In this document: positions 1-5,357 of the stretch, piece after piece
How positions within the stretch are numbered: the first letter of the stretch is position 1
How the letters are laid out: the number at the start of each line of letters is the position of its first letter
Source: WHSM01 sp050701635
Lineage (GTDB): Bacteria; Actinomycetota; Actinomycetes; Mycobacteriales; Micromonosporaceae
Length of the DNA: 7,859 bases
Direction: 5' to 3'
Assembly: GCA_050701635.1 (NCBI GenBank)
Contig: JBOGDF010000262.1
Location: 1 to 7,859, forward strand
Notes under the pieces: generated by a model
Seen by the model: the letters and a program-made list of their open reading frames with translations, nothing else
What the model was told of the DNA's origin: nothing
Database searches by the model: none
Program-made: the position numbers and the translations under genes

Positions 1-125
1 CCGAGGAAGCCACGCCGAGCGGACCCACCAGCGCAAACAGGGTGGTCCCACTACCGGCAATCAGGTGGTCCCATGCTCATGGCAAACCGGGGCGGAAACC
101 GGTCCCATGATCGTGGCAGGCGACA
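1..125. mobile_element. terminal end of a probable IS21-family insertion sequence
   Basis: No complete gene lies here. Read inward from position 125 on the minus strand, the DNA starts TGTCGCC and then shows three spaced copies of a TGCC...TGGGACC motif. Short multiple repeats inside the ends and a TG...CA tip are known of IS21-family elements (istA/istB), so I infer that this is one end of such an element with its genes to the left of the window. The boundary at 125 rests on the final CGACA and on the downstream gene reading sensibly from codon 126 onward. Frames 1 and 2 are open through the segment, so the last codons of istB could lie in it, but I cannot recognise them. The second IS end and the target duplication are outside the window. 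Confidence 0.55.
44..118. repeat. three spaced copies of an IS-end repeat (transposase-binding type)
   Basis: Copies are at 44-59 (GGTCCCACTACCGGCA), 67-84 (GGTCCCATGCTCATGGCA) and 101-118 (GGTCCCATGATCGTGGCA). The second and third differ at two of 18 positions. The first two are each preceded by GGT (41-43, 64-66). Start-to-start spacing is 23 and 34 bp. This arrangement fits the internal multiple repeats bound by the transposase at IS21-type ends. The repeats are seen directly; the role is inferred. Confidence 0.6.
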
Positions 126-131
126 GCTGGC

Positions 132-722
132 GTGTTCCCGTCAGGGCCGTCCGACGAATCGCTCTGGCTGCCAGGCTTCTACATCGACGTCTCACCGACG
201 ACCAACGCCGACTACGCCAACTTCGTCGCGGCGACCGGCCACGCACCGCCCCAGCACTGGCCCAGCGGCAAGTGCCCAGACGAACTCCGCAACCACCCGG
301 TCGTCTTCGTGACCCGCCACGCCGCCAGCGCGTACGCCACGTGGGCCCAAAAGAGCCTCCCGACCGCCGACCAGTGGGAGAAGGCGGCCCGCGGGGACCG
401 GGGCCGTAAGTATCCGTGGGGAGACCAAGGCACGCCGGCCAAGTGCAACGTTCGGGAGTCCGGCATTGGCAGCACGACCCCAGTCGATCGCTACCACAGC
501 GGCACCAGCCAATACGGGGTCTACGACCTGAGCGGCAATGTGTGGGAGTGGTGCAGCACCGAGACCGATCCCGGCAGGTTCGTGCTCAAGGGCAGCGCCT
601 TCACCAGCCCGTTCGGCCTCGCCGCGGCGGCCGCCATGAACGACGCCTCCGCGGACATGCTCGACGACGACACCGGCTTCCGCTGCGCGGTATCCCAGGA
701 CCTACTGGATCGACTGAAATAG
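132..722 (+). CDS. SUMF1/FGE-sulfatase-fold protein, 5' end lost to an IS
   Basis: The frame encodes a formylglycine-generating-enzyme-fold domain (PF03781 type). Landmarks, counted from the GTG at 132, are FYIDVSPTTNADYANFV (16-32), LPTADQWEKAARG (76-88), YPWGD (94-98), GVYDLSGNVWEW (129-140), LKGSAF (152-157) and the terminal GFRCAV (182-187). The family includes sulfatase-activating FGE, EgtB-like iron enzymes and structural or sensory domains. The paired copper-binding cysteines of true FGE, which lie between the GGS-like and GFR motifs, are absent here, so sulfatase activation is unlikely. The GTG at 132 has no ribosome binding site. The frame is open upstream to 111, and codons 126-131 (Ala-Gly) continue the expected PAGVFPSG-like start. 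The natural N-terminus therefore appears replaced by the IS end at 125. It is probably a pseudogene unless read from an IS promoter. Codon use is slightly less GC-extreme than in the genes to the right. Confidence 0.75.
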   Translation: MFPSGPSDESLWLPGFYIDVSPTTNADYANFVAATGHAPPQHWPSGKCPDELRNHPVVFVTRHAASAYATWAQKSLPTADQWEKAARGDRGRKYPWGDQGTPAKCNVRESGIGSTTPVDRYHSGTSQYGVYDLSGNVWEWCSTETDPGRFVLKGSAFTSPFGLAAAAAMNDASADMLDDDTGFRCAVSQDLLDRLK

Positions 723-987
723 GGGTTAGTGGTTCGTGCTCCGGCTTGGTCTAGGAGCACCCGGACGTCTCGCTGCGTTGGCAGGTTGATTAGGCGACCC
801 GTTCTGAACGCCGTCGCCGATGACGTCCATGTCCCTCGTGTCCTGAGTACCAGCCAGTGCGATGAGTCTCCCGCATACCTGGACGCCCCGCCCGCAGAGC
901 ACTCGTGCAAGCCAGCGACCTGGGCATCGTCCCCTTCCGGCACCAGCTGACATTCCAAGGCAGCGGCGTTTTCACGGCAGGCATGAG
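723..987. other. intergenic stretch with no recognisable gene
   Basis: These 265 bp separate the SUMF1-fold gene from the stop of the minus-strand esterase gene. Apart from the hairpin at 736-760 I see no RNA gene and no ORF with credible start, ribosome binding site and family motifs. Short frames are open on both strands, but their translations are rich in Arg, Ser and Gly and look non-genic. GTAC is rare here compared with the genes to the right. The segment may be decayed accessory DNA belonging with the SUMF1-fold gene and the IS. Confidence 0.5.
736..760. terminator. hairpin after the SUMF1-fold gene, possible terminator
   Basis: GTGCTCC (736-742) pairs perfectly with GGAGCAC (754-760) across an 11-nt loop, 13 nt past the TAG stop at 720-722. 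There is no T-run, as is usual for actinobacterial terminators. It may instead be the remnant of another repeat end. Confidence 0.35.
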
Positions 988-1836
988 TTACGGCAGCGTG
1001 TGCGAGGTCAGGTGGGCCCAGGCGCGGTTGCGGAAGTCCGTACCGTCGGCGCCCTTGGGATACGCGTGGCCGAGCCCGGCGTACGAGCGCCAGGCGACCG
1101 TGACGCCACCCGCGCAGCCGGTGTAGTGCTGGGCGGTGCCGCTGGGCACCGGCTCGACCACCGGGGTCGGGTTGCAGCCGTTGCGTACGACCCACTCGTC
1201 GCGACTCTTGCGGCCCTCGTTGACGTTGATCAGCGGGTCGTTCTCGCCGTGGAACAGCGAGACTCCGATCGGCCGGCTCGGGGCACAGCCGCCGAAGGAG
1301 TTCGGGGAGCCGCCCATGAACCCGCTCACCGCGGCGAACACGTCGCCGGCGTCGCAGGCCAGCCGTTGGCTCATCCACGAGCCCAGCGAGCCGCCTTCGG
1401 CGTACACCCGCTTCGGGTTGACGCAGTAGGTCAGGGAGATGCGCTTCACCACCTCGCGCAGGAACGTGACGTCGGCGGAGCCGCGGCGTACGTCCCAGGA
1501 ATTGTTGTTGCCCGCGGGGTACGCCACGATGAACTTCTTCTGGTCGGCGTACGGGCTCCAGCCGCTGGCGTACTCCTGGCCGAACGGGAACGAGTTGAAC
1601 CCGTGGATGCTCAGCAGGAGCGGTGCCGGCGCGGTCAACCCCGAGGGCACCCGCAGGTTGTACGAGCGGAAGCCGATGGTGCGGGTCACGGTGCCGCCGG
1701 TCGGGCTCAGGCTGCACGTCTCGGCGGTGGCCGCGCTCCCGGCGGTGGCGGCGCTTCCGGCGGGTGCGCTCAGCAACGCGCCGGCGAGCGCCAGCGCCAG
1801 GGTTGCGAGGACTAGGGACGACCTGCGAGCGGGCAT
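988..1836 (-). CDS. secreted LpqC/PHB-depolymerase-family esterase
   Basis: The 282-aa product is an exported alpha/beta-hydrolase of the polyhydroxybutyrate depolymerase/feruloyl esterase (LpqC-like) family, expected to cleave an ester outside the cell; the substrate cannot be read from sequence. A signal peptide is clear: MPARR, a Leu/Ala-rich core at about 7-22, then small residues with cleavage likely between 29 and 39. An HG oxyanion-type motif (SIHG, 76-79) is followed by the nucleophile in GGSLG (Ser150), a likely acid Asp200 (GENDPL) and His257 (GLGHAYP). The family more often has GxSNGG or GLSAGG, so GGSLG is a variant. Six cysteines (41, 138, 161, 184, 221, 241) fit disulfides in a secreted enzyme. 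The start at 1836 is chosen because GGAGG (1844-1848, minus strand) lies 7 nt upstream and the signal peptide begins there; an in-frame upstream start at 1926 would add 30 implausible residues. No lipobox Cys is seen, so it is secreted rather than a lipoprotein. Confidence 0.85.
   Translation of the reverse strand: MPARRSSLVLATLALALAGALLSAPAGSAATAGSAATAETCSLSPTGGTVTRTIGFRSYNLRVPSGLTAPAPLLLSIHGFNSFPFGQEYASGWSPYADQKKFIVAYPAGNNNSWDVRRGSADVTFLREVVKRISLTYCVNPKRVYAEGGSLGSWMSQRLACDAGDVFAAVSGFMGGSPNSFGGCAPSRPIGVSLFHGENDPLINVNEGRKSRDEWVVRNGCNPTPVVEPVPSGTAQHYTGCAGGVTVAWRSYAGLGHAYPKGADGTDFRNRAWAHLTSHTLP
1723..1758. repeat. 18-bp tandem duplication in the esterase signal-peptide region
   Basis: Positions 1723-1740 and 1741-1758 match at 16 of 18 bases. 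In the esterase they encode GSAATA twice (residues 27-32 and 33-38), lengthening the Ala-rich segment at the signal-peptidase site. It is a short in-frame duplication that could offer two alternative AxA-type cleavage sites. Confidence 0.75.
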
Positions 1837-1871
1837 CGAGCCACCTCCAGCGGGAGTTCCGCGTACCAAAT

Positions 1872-1887
1872 GCAAGAGTGTTCTTGC
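1872..1887. promoter_or_regulatory. perfect inverted repeat, candidate operator
   Basis: GCAAGA-GTGT-TCTTGC is a perfect 6-bp-arm inverted repeat in the divergent region between the esterase and pirin genes, 36-51 bp upstream of the esterase start codon. A degenerate relative lies 51 bp away. It has the form of a dimeric repressor site; I do not know the regulator. Confidence 0.45.
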
Positions 1888-1896
1888 GTGCCGGCC

Positions 1897-1926
1897 AGTC
1901 TGGCGAAAGCCGCGCATCAGGCGCAA
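1897..1926 (-). promoter_or_regulatory. candidate esterase promoter
   Basis: On the minus strand TTGCGC (plus 1921-1926) and CAGACT (plus 1897-1902) are spaced by 18 bp, a weak SigA-like match. Transcription would start near 1890, giving a leader of about 54 nt. The two inverted repeats would then sit over the -35 region and just after the start site, a typical repression layout. The -10 match is poor. Confidence 0.3.
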
Positions 1927-1938
1927 GAGGTGTCTGGC
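1923..1938. promoter_or_regulatory. degenerate copy of the operator-like inverted repeat
   Basis: GCAAGA-GGTG-TCTGGC has arms that pair at five of six positions and matches the repeat at 1872-1887 at 12 of 16 bases in the same orientation. Centre-to-centre distance is 51 bp, close to five helical turns, so two dimers could bind on one DNA face. Confidence 0.35.
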
Positions 1939-1966
1939 ATATCGCGTCGATGCGAGGGTGCCGCGC

Positions 1967-1972
1967 TACCGT
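1967..1972 (+). promoter_or_regulatory. -10 element of a leaderless pirin promoter
   Basis: TACCGT fits the TANNNT consensus and is followed by exactly six bases (GCGGTG) before the A of the pirin ATG at 1979. That places the likely transcription start on the start codon itself, the usual geometry of leaderless actinobacterial mRNAs. No Shine-Dalgarno sequence precedes the ATG, in agreement. No strong -35 is visible. Confidence 0.5.
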
Positions 1973-1978
1973 GCGGTG

Positions 1979-2944
1979 ATGAGCAACCTGGATCTCAAGC
2001 CGGTGCCGGCGACCTGTGGCGGGCGGCAGGACGTGCTCGCCGAACCCGTACGCGATCTGATCCCCGGCCGGATCGTGCCGCTGGGGGAGAGCACCCAGGT
2101 ACGCCGTCTGCTGCCCAGCCTGGGCCGCCGGATGGTGGGCGCCTGGTGCTTCGTGGACCACTACGGGCCCGACGACATCGAGTCCGCGCCCGGGATGCAG
2201 GTGCCGCCGCACCCGCACATGGGGCTGCAGACCGTGAGCTGGCTGCACGACGGCGAGGTGCTGCACCGCGACAGCCTGGGCAGCGTCGCCACGGTGCGGC
2301 CGCGCGAGCTCGGGCTGATGACCTCCGGGCGGGCGATCGCACACGCCGAGGTCTCGCCGCACCAGCACGGCCCGCGGCTGCACGGCGCGCAGCTGTGGGT
2401 GGCGCTGCCCGGCGCACACCGGCACACCGCCCCGGCCTGGGAACACCGTCCGGTGCTGCCGGAGCTGTCCGCGCACGGGCTGCGCGGCACCGTGATCCTG
2501 GGAGAGGTGGACGGTACGGCGTCGCCGGGCACCACGTACAGCCCGATCGTCGGGGTGGACCTGGCGCTGGCCGCGGGCGCCGACACCGACCTGCCGCTGG
2601 AGCCCGACTTCGAGTACGCCGCCCTCACCATGTCCGGAGCGCCCGAGGTGGACGGGGTACGCCTGACGCCCGGATCGCTGCTCTACCTGGGGTGCGGGCG
2701 AGGCCGGCTGCCGCTGCGGGCGGACGCCGACAGCGAGGTGATGCTGCTCGGCGGCGAGCCGTTCGACGAGCAGATCGTGATGTGGTGGAACTTCGTGGCG
2801 CGTACCGGTGAGGAGGTGGCCGACGCACGGGAGGCGTGGACGTCGGGGGACCGCTTCGGTGTCGTACGCGGTTACGACGGCGATCCGCTCCCGGCGCCCG
2901 CACTGCCGGCCACCCCGCTTAAGCCGCGAGGCCGTGCTCGGTAG
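1979..2944 (+). CDS. pirin family protein (cupin metalloprotein)
   Basis: The 321-aa product is a two-domain bicupin of the pirin family. The metal-site pattern of the N-terminal cupin is intact: HPHMGLQTV gives His78 and His80, and IAHAEVSP gives His122 and Glu124, matching the three His and one Glu of characterised pirins. SGRAIAHAE (116-124) and the C-terminal GGEPFDEQIVMWWNFVART (258-276) are family signatures. Known pirins bind Fe; some have quercetin dioxygenase activity and others act as redox-sensing regulators, so the role here is open. It is cytosolic, with no signal peptide. The ATG at 1979 is chosen over far-upstream in-frame starts because the -10 element ends six bases before it and similarity to the family begins soon after. 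It diverges from the secreted esterase gene and ends 15 bp from the convergent small gene downstream. Confidence 0.9.
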   Translation: MSNLDLKPVPATCGGRQDVLAEPVRDLIPGRIVPLGESTQVRRLLPSLGRRMVGAWCFVDHYGPDDIESAPGMQVPPHPHMGLQTVSWLHDGEVLHRDSLGSVATVRPRELGLMTSGRAIAHAEVSPHQHGPRLHGAQLWVALPGAHRHTAPAWEHRPVLPELSAHGLRGTVILGEVDGTASPGTTYSPIVGVDLALAAGADTDLPLEPDFEYAALTMSGAPEVDGVRLTPGSLLYLGCGRGRLPLRADADSEVMLLGGEPFDEQIVMWWNFVARTGEEVADAREAWTSGDRFGVVRGYDGDPLPAPALPATPLKPRGRAR

Positions 2945-2959
2945 GGGGCCCCAGCATGG

Positions 2960-3286
2960 TTAGCGGTTGACCGCGCGCTCCAGCTGGGCCTTGGTCATCG
3001 TGGAGCGGCCCTTGATGTTCTTGTCCTTCGCTTCCTCGTACAGCTGATCACGGGTACGCCCACCCGGACCCTTGTGCGAGCGCCTGCCGCCCCGCCGACC
3101 CGACGAGATGTCCTGCTTCGACAGCTTGGAGGACTCCTTCGCCTCGCCGGAGCGGGCGCGTTCCTTGTTGACGGTACGGGCGGCGATCTCCTCCGCCACG
3201 TCCTCGGAGCGGCCGCGCTTCTTCAGACCGGACTTGATGTGGTCGTACTGGCGTTCTCGCTTGGTGTTCCAGGCTTGCTGCGGCAT
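2960..3286 (-). CDS. small basic Rho_N/SAP-like protein ('plasmid stabilization' type)
   Basis: The 108-aa product is highly charged and basic. It opens MPQQAWNTKRERQYDHIK, followed by RGRSEDVAEEIAARTVNKERA (24-44), an SSGRRGGRRSHKGPGGRTRDQL stretch (61-82, Gly/Arg-rich) and a C-terminal helix pair ending MTKAQLERAVNR (97-108). The C-terminal 30 residues resemble the Rho termination factor N-terminal/SAP-like fold, a nucleic-acid-binding module. Chromosomal actinobacterial homologues are commonly annotated 'plasmid stabilization protein', but I know of no firm evidence for that function. The start at 3286 is supported by a purine-rich GAGGGGG 6 nt upstream; in-frame extension further upstream has the composition of antisense plsB DNA. 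A SigB-like promoter precedes it. Nothing here suggests a plasmid. Confidence 0.85.
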   Translation of the reverse strand: MPQQAWNTKRERQYDHIKSGLKKRGRSEDVAEEIAARTVNKERARSGEAKESSKLSKQDISSGRRGGRRSHKGPGGRTRDQLYEEAKDKNIKGRSTMTKAQLERAVNR

Positions 3287-3328
3287 CACTATCCCCCTCG
3301 CACGGATTCGCGGTCTGTGCTGAATCTC

Positions 3329-3354
3329 GTACCCGGGATCGCTCGGGGTCATGC
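3329..3354 (-). promoter_or_regulatory. candidate SigB/SigF-type stress promoter for the Rho_N-like gene
   Basis: On the minus strand GCATG (plus 3350-3354) is followed after 15 bp by GGGTAC (plus 3329-3334). This fits the actinobacterial general-stress consensus GNNTN-N14-16-GGGTAY. The -10 lies 43 bp from the ATG at 3286. The match is exact at fixed positions, but the -35 part carries little information. Confidence 0.4.
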
Positions 3355-3383
3355 GTCGCGGCGGGACACTGACCGGCCGGGGG

Positions 3384-3413
3384 TTGACCTTGCCGCGCGT
3401 GGCGAACAAGACT
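3384..3413 (+). promoter_or_regulatory. candidate promoter of the plsB operon
   Basis: TTGACC (3384-3389) is a good -35; an 18-bp spacer leads to AAGACT (3408-3413), a weak -10. Transcription would start near 3420, just at or within the inverted repeat at 3419-3442. This is the best sigma-70-like pair in the 172-bp divergent region. Confidence 0.35.
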
Positions 3414-3418
3414 CGGGG

Positions 3419-3442
3419 TGGATGTGTCCCAGGCCACATCCA
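3419..3442. promoter_or_regulatory. 24-bp inverted repeat before plsB, candidate operator or leader hairpin
   Basis: TGGATGTG (3419-3426) and CACATCCA (3435-3442) are perfectly complementary arms around an 8-nt loop. The repeat ends 4 nt before the AGGAGG ribosome binding site (3447-3452). It could be bound by a dimeric repressor over the transcription start, or fold in the mRNA leader and limit ribosome access. No coding gene overlaps it, so the symmetry is not explained by codons. Confidence 0.45.
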
Positions 3443-3458
3443 GGCCAGGAGGTGGTCC

Positions 3459-5357
3459 GTGGATCCCGTGCTTCGCCGGCATCCCGCCGTGGTGGACGCG
3501 TTGGACCGGGTGGGCGCCGGAGGGCTGCTGCGCCGCACCGGCGTGGTCGACCAGCCGTACGTCCCGCTCGGGTCCGACACTCCGGAGGTGGCGCAGCTGC
3601 TGACCGCGCCCTGGTTCGAGGCCGGGTTGGACGAGCTGGCGGAGCGGCTGGCGCGCGATCCGGGCGAGGTGCGTACCGAGGCGGCGACCGCGCTGCGGGA
3701 GATGGCCGCCAGCCACGGCAAGACCGCCACCGACGCCTGGCGCCGGTTCGAGCAGTGGCTGCTGCGGGCGTATGACGTCTACGTCGACGACGACGCGGTG
3801 ACCCGGTTGAAGCGGCTGGACCGGCGGCACCCGCTGGTGTTCCTGTTCTCGCACCGGTCCTACCTGGACGGTGCGGTGCTGCCCGAGGTGCTGCACTCCC
3901 GCGGCCTCTCGCCGTTGTTCACCTTCGGCGGTGCCAACCTGAACTTCTTTCCGATGGGTACGGTGGCCAGCCGTACCGGCGTGATCTTCATCCGGCGCGA
4001 CACCAAGGACCAGCCGGTGTACCGGTGGTCGCTGCGCTCGTACATCGGGCAGCTGATCCGGCGGCGCGCCAACCTGGCGTGGTCGATCGAGGGCGGGCGC
4101 ACCCGTACCGGGAAACTCCGCCCTCCGGTGTACGGAATCCTGCGGTACGTGGTCGACGCCGCCGAAGCGGTGGAGGGCCCCGAGGTGCTGGTGGTCCCGG
4201 TCTCCGTGGTGTACGACCAGCTGCACGAGGTCGCGATGATGACCACCGAGGCGACCGGCGCGGCGAAGCGGCAGGAAGGCATGCGGTGGCTGGTGCGGTT
4301 CGCCCGCGAGCAGCGGCACCGGCTCGGGCGCGCGTACCTCGACCTGGGTGAACCGGTCCCGCTCCGGGAACGGCTGGCCGAGCTGCGCGCCGACCCGGAG
4401 GCGGCCGAGCACGCGGTGGAACGGATCGCGCTGGACGTCTGCCACCGGATCAACCGGGCGACTCCCGTGACCCCGACCGCGGTGGTCAGCCTGGCGATGC
4501 TCGGCGCCGACCGGGCGCTCACCCTGGACCAGGTGCTGGCGACCGTACGGCCGCTCGCCGACTACATCGCCGCCCGCGGCTGGCCGGTGGCCGGCGCCGC
4601 CGACCTCACCGACCGCTCCACGGTACGGCGGGCGCTGCAGGAGATGGTCGCCTCCGAGGTGCTCAGCTGCTACGACGCCGGCACCGAGACGGTGTGGGGG
4701 ATCGTGCCGGAGCGGCACCTGACCGCGGCGTTCTACCGCAACACCGCGATCCACATCCTGGTGGAGCGCGCGATCGGGGAGCTCGCGCTCGCCGCCGCCA
4801 GCGAGTCCGGCGAGTCGGAGAACGTACGGGACCTGGTGTGGCAGGAGGCGCTGCGGCTGCGCGAGCTGTTCAAGTTCGAGTTCTTCTTCCCCGGGCGGCA
4901 GGAGTTCGGGGACTCCATGCTCGCGGAGCTGGCGTTGATCGACCCCGACGGGCGGGCCAAGGCGACCGCGTTCACCGGCGCGGAGGCGCGTACCTGGCTG
5001 GACAAGGCGGAGCCGTACCTGGCGCACCTGGTGCTGCGGCCCTACCTGGACGCGTACCACGTGGTGGCCGAGCGGCTGGTCGCCTGGCACGACACGTACG
5101 ACGAGAAGGCGTTTCTCGCCGAGTGCCTGCGGGTGGGCAAGCAGTGGGAGCTGCAGCGCCGGATCGCCAGCGCCGAATCGGTGTCGCTGGAGCTGTTCAA
5201 GACCGCGCTGCGGCTCGCCGGGCACCGCGATCTGCTGGATTCCACCGCACCGGACGTGGAGGGGCGCCGGCAGGCGTTCCTGACCGAGATCCGCGCCAGC
5301 GTACGCGCGGTGAACGTGATCGCGGAGCTGGCCCGCCCCGGGAGCACGCCGTCGTGA
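3459..5357 (+). CDS. plsB: glycerol-3-phosphate 1-O-acyltransferase (PlsB family)
   Basis: The 632-aa product acylates position 1 of glycerol-3-phosphate, the first step of phospholipid synthesis at the membrane. All four acyltransferase blocks are present: HRSYLD (132-137, catalytic His132 and Asp137), GVIFIRR (174-180), EGGRTRTGKL (211-220, phosphate binding) and VPVSVVYDQ (246-254). The EGGRTRTG form is specific to the GPAT/PlsB branch rather than PlsC. The helical C-terminal half (about 340-632) matches the general PlsB layout but has no motif I can name. At 632 aa it is shorter than E. coli PlsB (807) and close to the smaller mycobacterial PlsB proteins. The GTG at 3459 is chosen because AGGAGG sits 6 nt upstream; an in-frame ATG at 3351 would start inside the divergent promoter region and has no such site. 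Its stop overlaps the next start codon (GTGA). Confidence 0.92.
   Translation: MDPVLRRHPAVVDALDRVGAGGLLRRTGVVDQPYVPLGSDTPEVAQLLTAPWFEAGLDELAERLARDPGEVRTEAATALREMAASHGKTATDAWRRFEQWLLRAYDVYVDDDAVTRLKRLDRRHPLVFLFSHRSYLDGAVLPEVLHSRGLSPLFTFGGANLNFFPMGTVASRTGVIFIRRDTKDQPVYRWSLRSYIGQLIRRRANLAWSIEGGRTRTGKLRPPVYGILRYVVDAAEAVEGPEVLVVPVSVVYDQLHEVAMMTTEATGAAKRQEGMRWLVRFAREQRHRLGRAYLDLGEPVPLRERLAELRADPEAAEHAVERIALDVCHRINRATPVTPTAVVSLAMLGADRALTLDQVLATVRPLADYIAARGWPVAGAADLTDRSTVRRALQEMVASEVLSCYDAGTETVWGIVPERHLTAAFYRNTAIHILVERAIGELALAAASESGESENVRDLVWQEALRLRELFKFEFFFPGRQEFGDSMLAELALIDPDGRAKATAFTGAEARTWLDKAEPYLAHLVLRPYLDAYHVVAERLVAWHDTYDEKAFLAECLRVGKQWELQRRIASAESVSLELFKTALRLAGHRDLLDSTAPDVEGRRQAFLTEIRASVRAVNVIAELARPGSTPS

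Noticed and set aside
65..409. Plus-strand frame reaching PMIVAGDSWRV before the SUMF1 region, as if the gene began here with a frameshift
   Set aside because: The apparent in-frame N-terminus is formed by the IS repeat units themselves (67-84 and 101-118). An IS junction at 125 explains the frame change better than a one-base insertion.
1837..1926. Longer esterase start at 1926
   Set aside because: It would put 30 polar, Arg-rich residues before a clear signal peptide and covers the operator-like repeats. GGAGG lies 7 nt before the ATG at 1836.
521..2476. Very long minus-strand open frame (651 codons) across the SUMF1 end, esterase and pirin
   Set aside because: It is a shadow caused by high GC: it crosses three real genes in the wrong frame, and its translation is Arg/Pro/Gly-rich without any family motif.
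2945..2952. GGGGCCCC as a terminator for pirin
   Set aside because: A palindrome without a loop cannot form a useful hairpin, and no T-run follows.
2960..3286. Plasmid partition or toxin-antitoxin function from the common name of the family
   Set aside because: No partner toxin, ParA/ParB or replication gene is nearby; the surroundings are chromosomal metabolic genes.
3351..3458. N-terminal extension of plsB from the ATG at 3351
   Set aside because: There is no ribosome binding site, and the segment contains the divergent promoter elements and the palindrome. The GTG at 3459 with AGGAGG 6 nt upstream is far better.
3048..5225. Minus-strand open frame of 725 codons antisense to plsB
   Set aside because: The opposite strand encodes all four acyltransferase motifs with strong third-position GC. 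The antisense frame has no ribosome binding site and low-complexity His/Arg/Gly composition.
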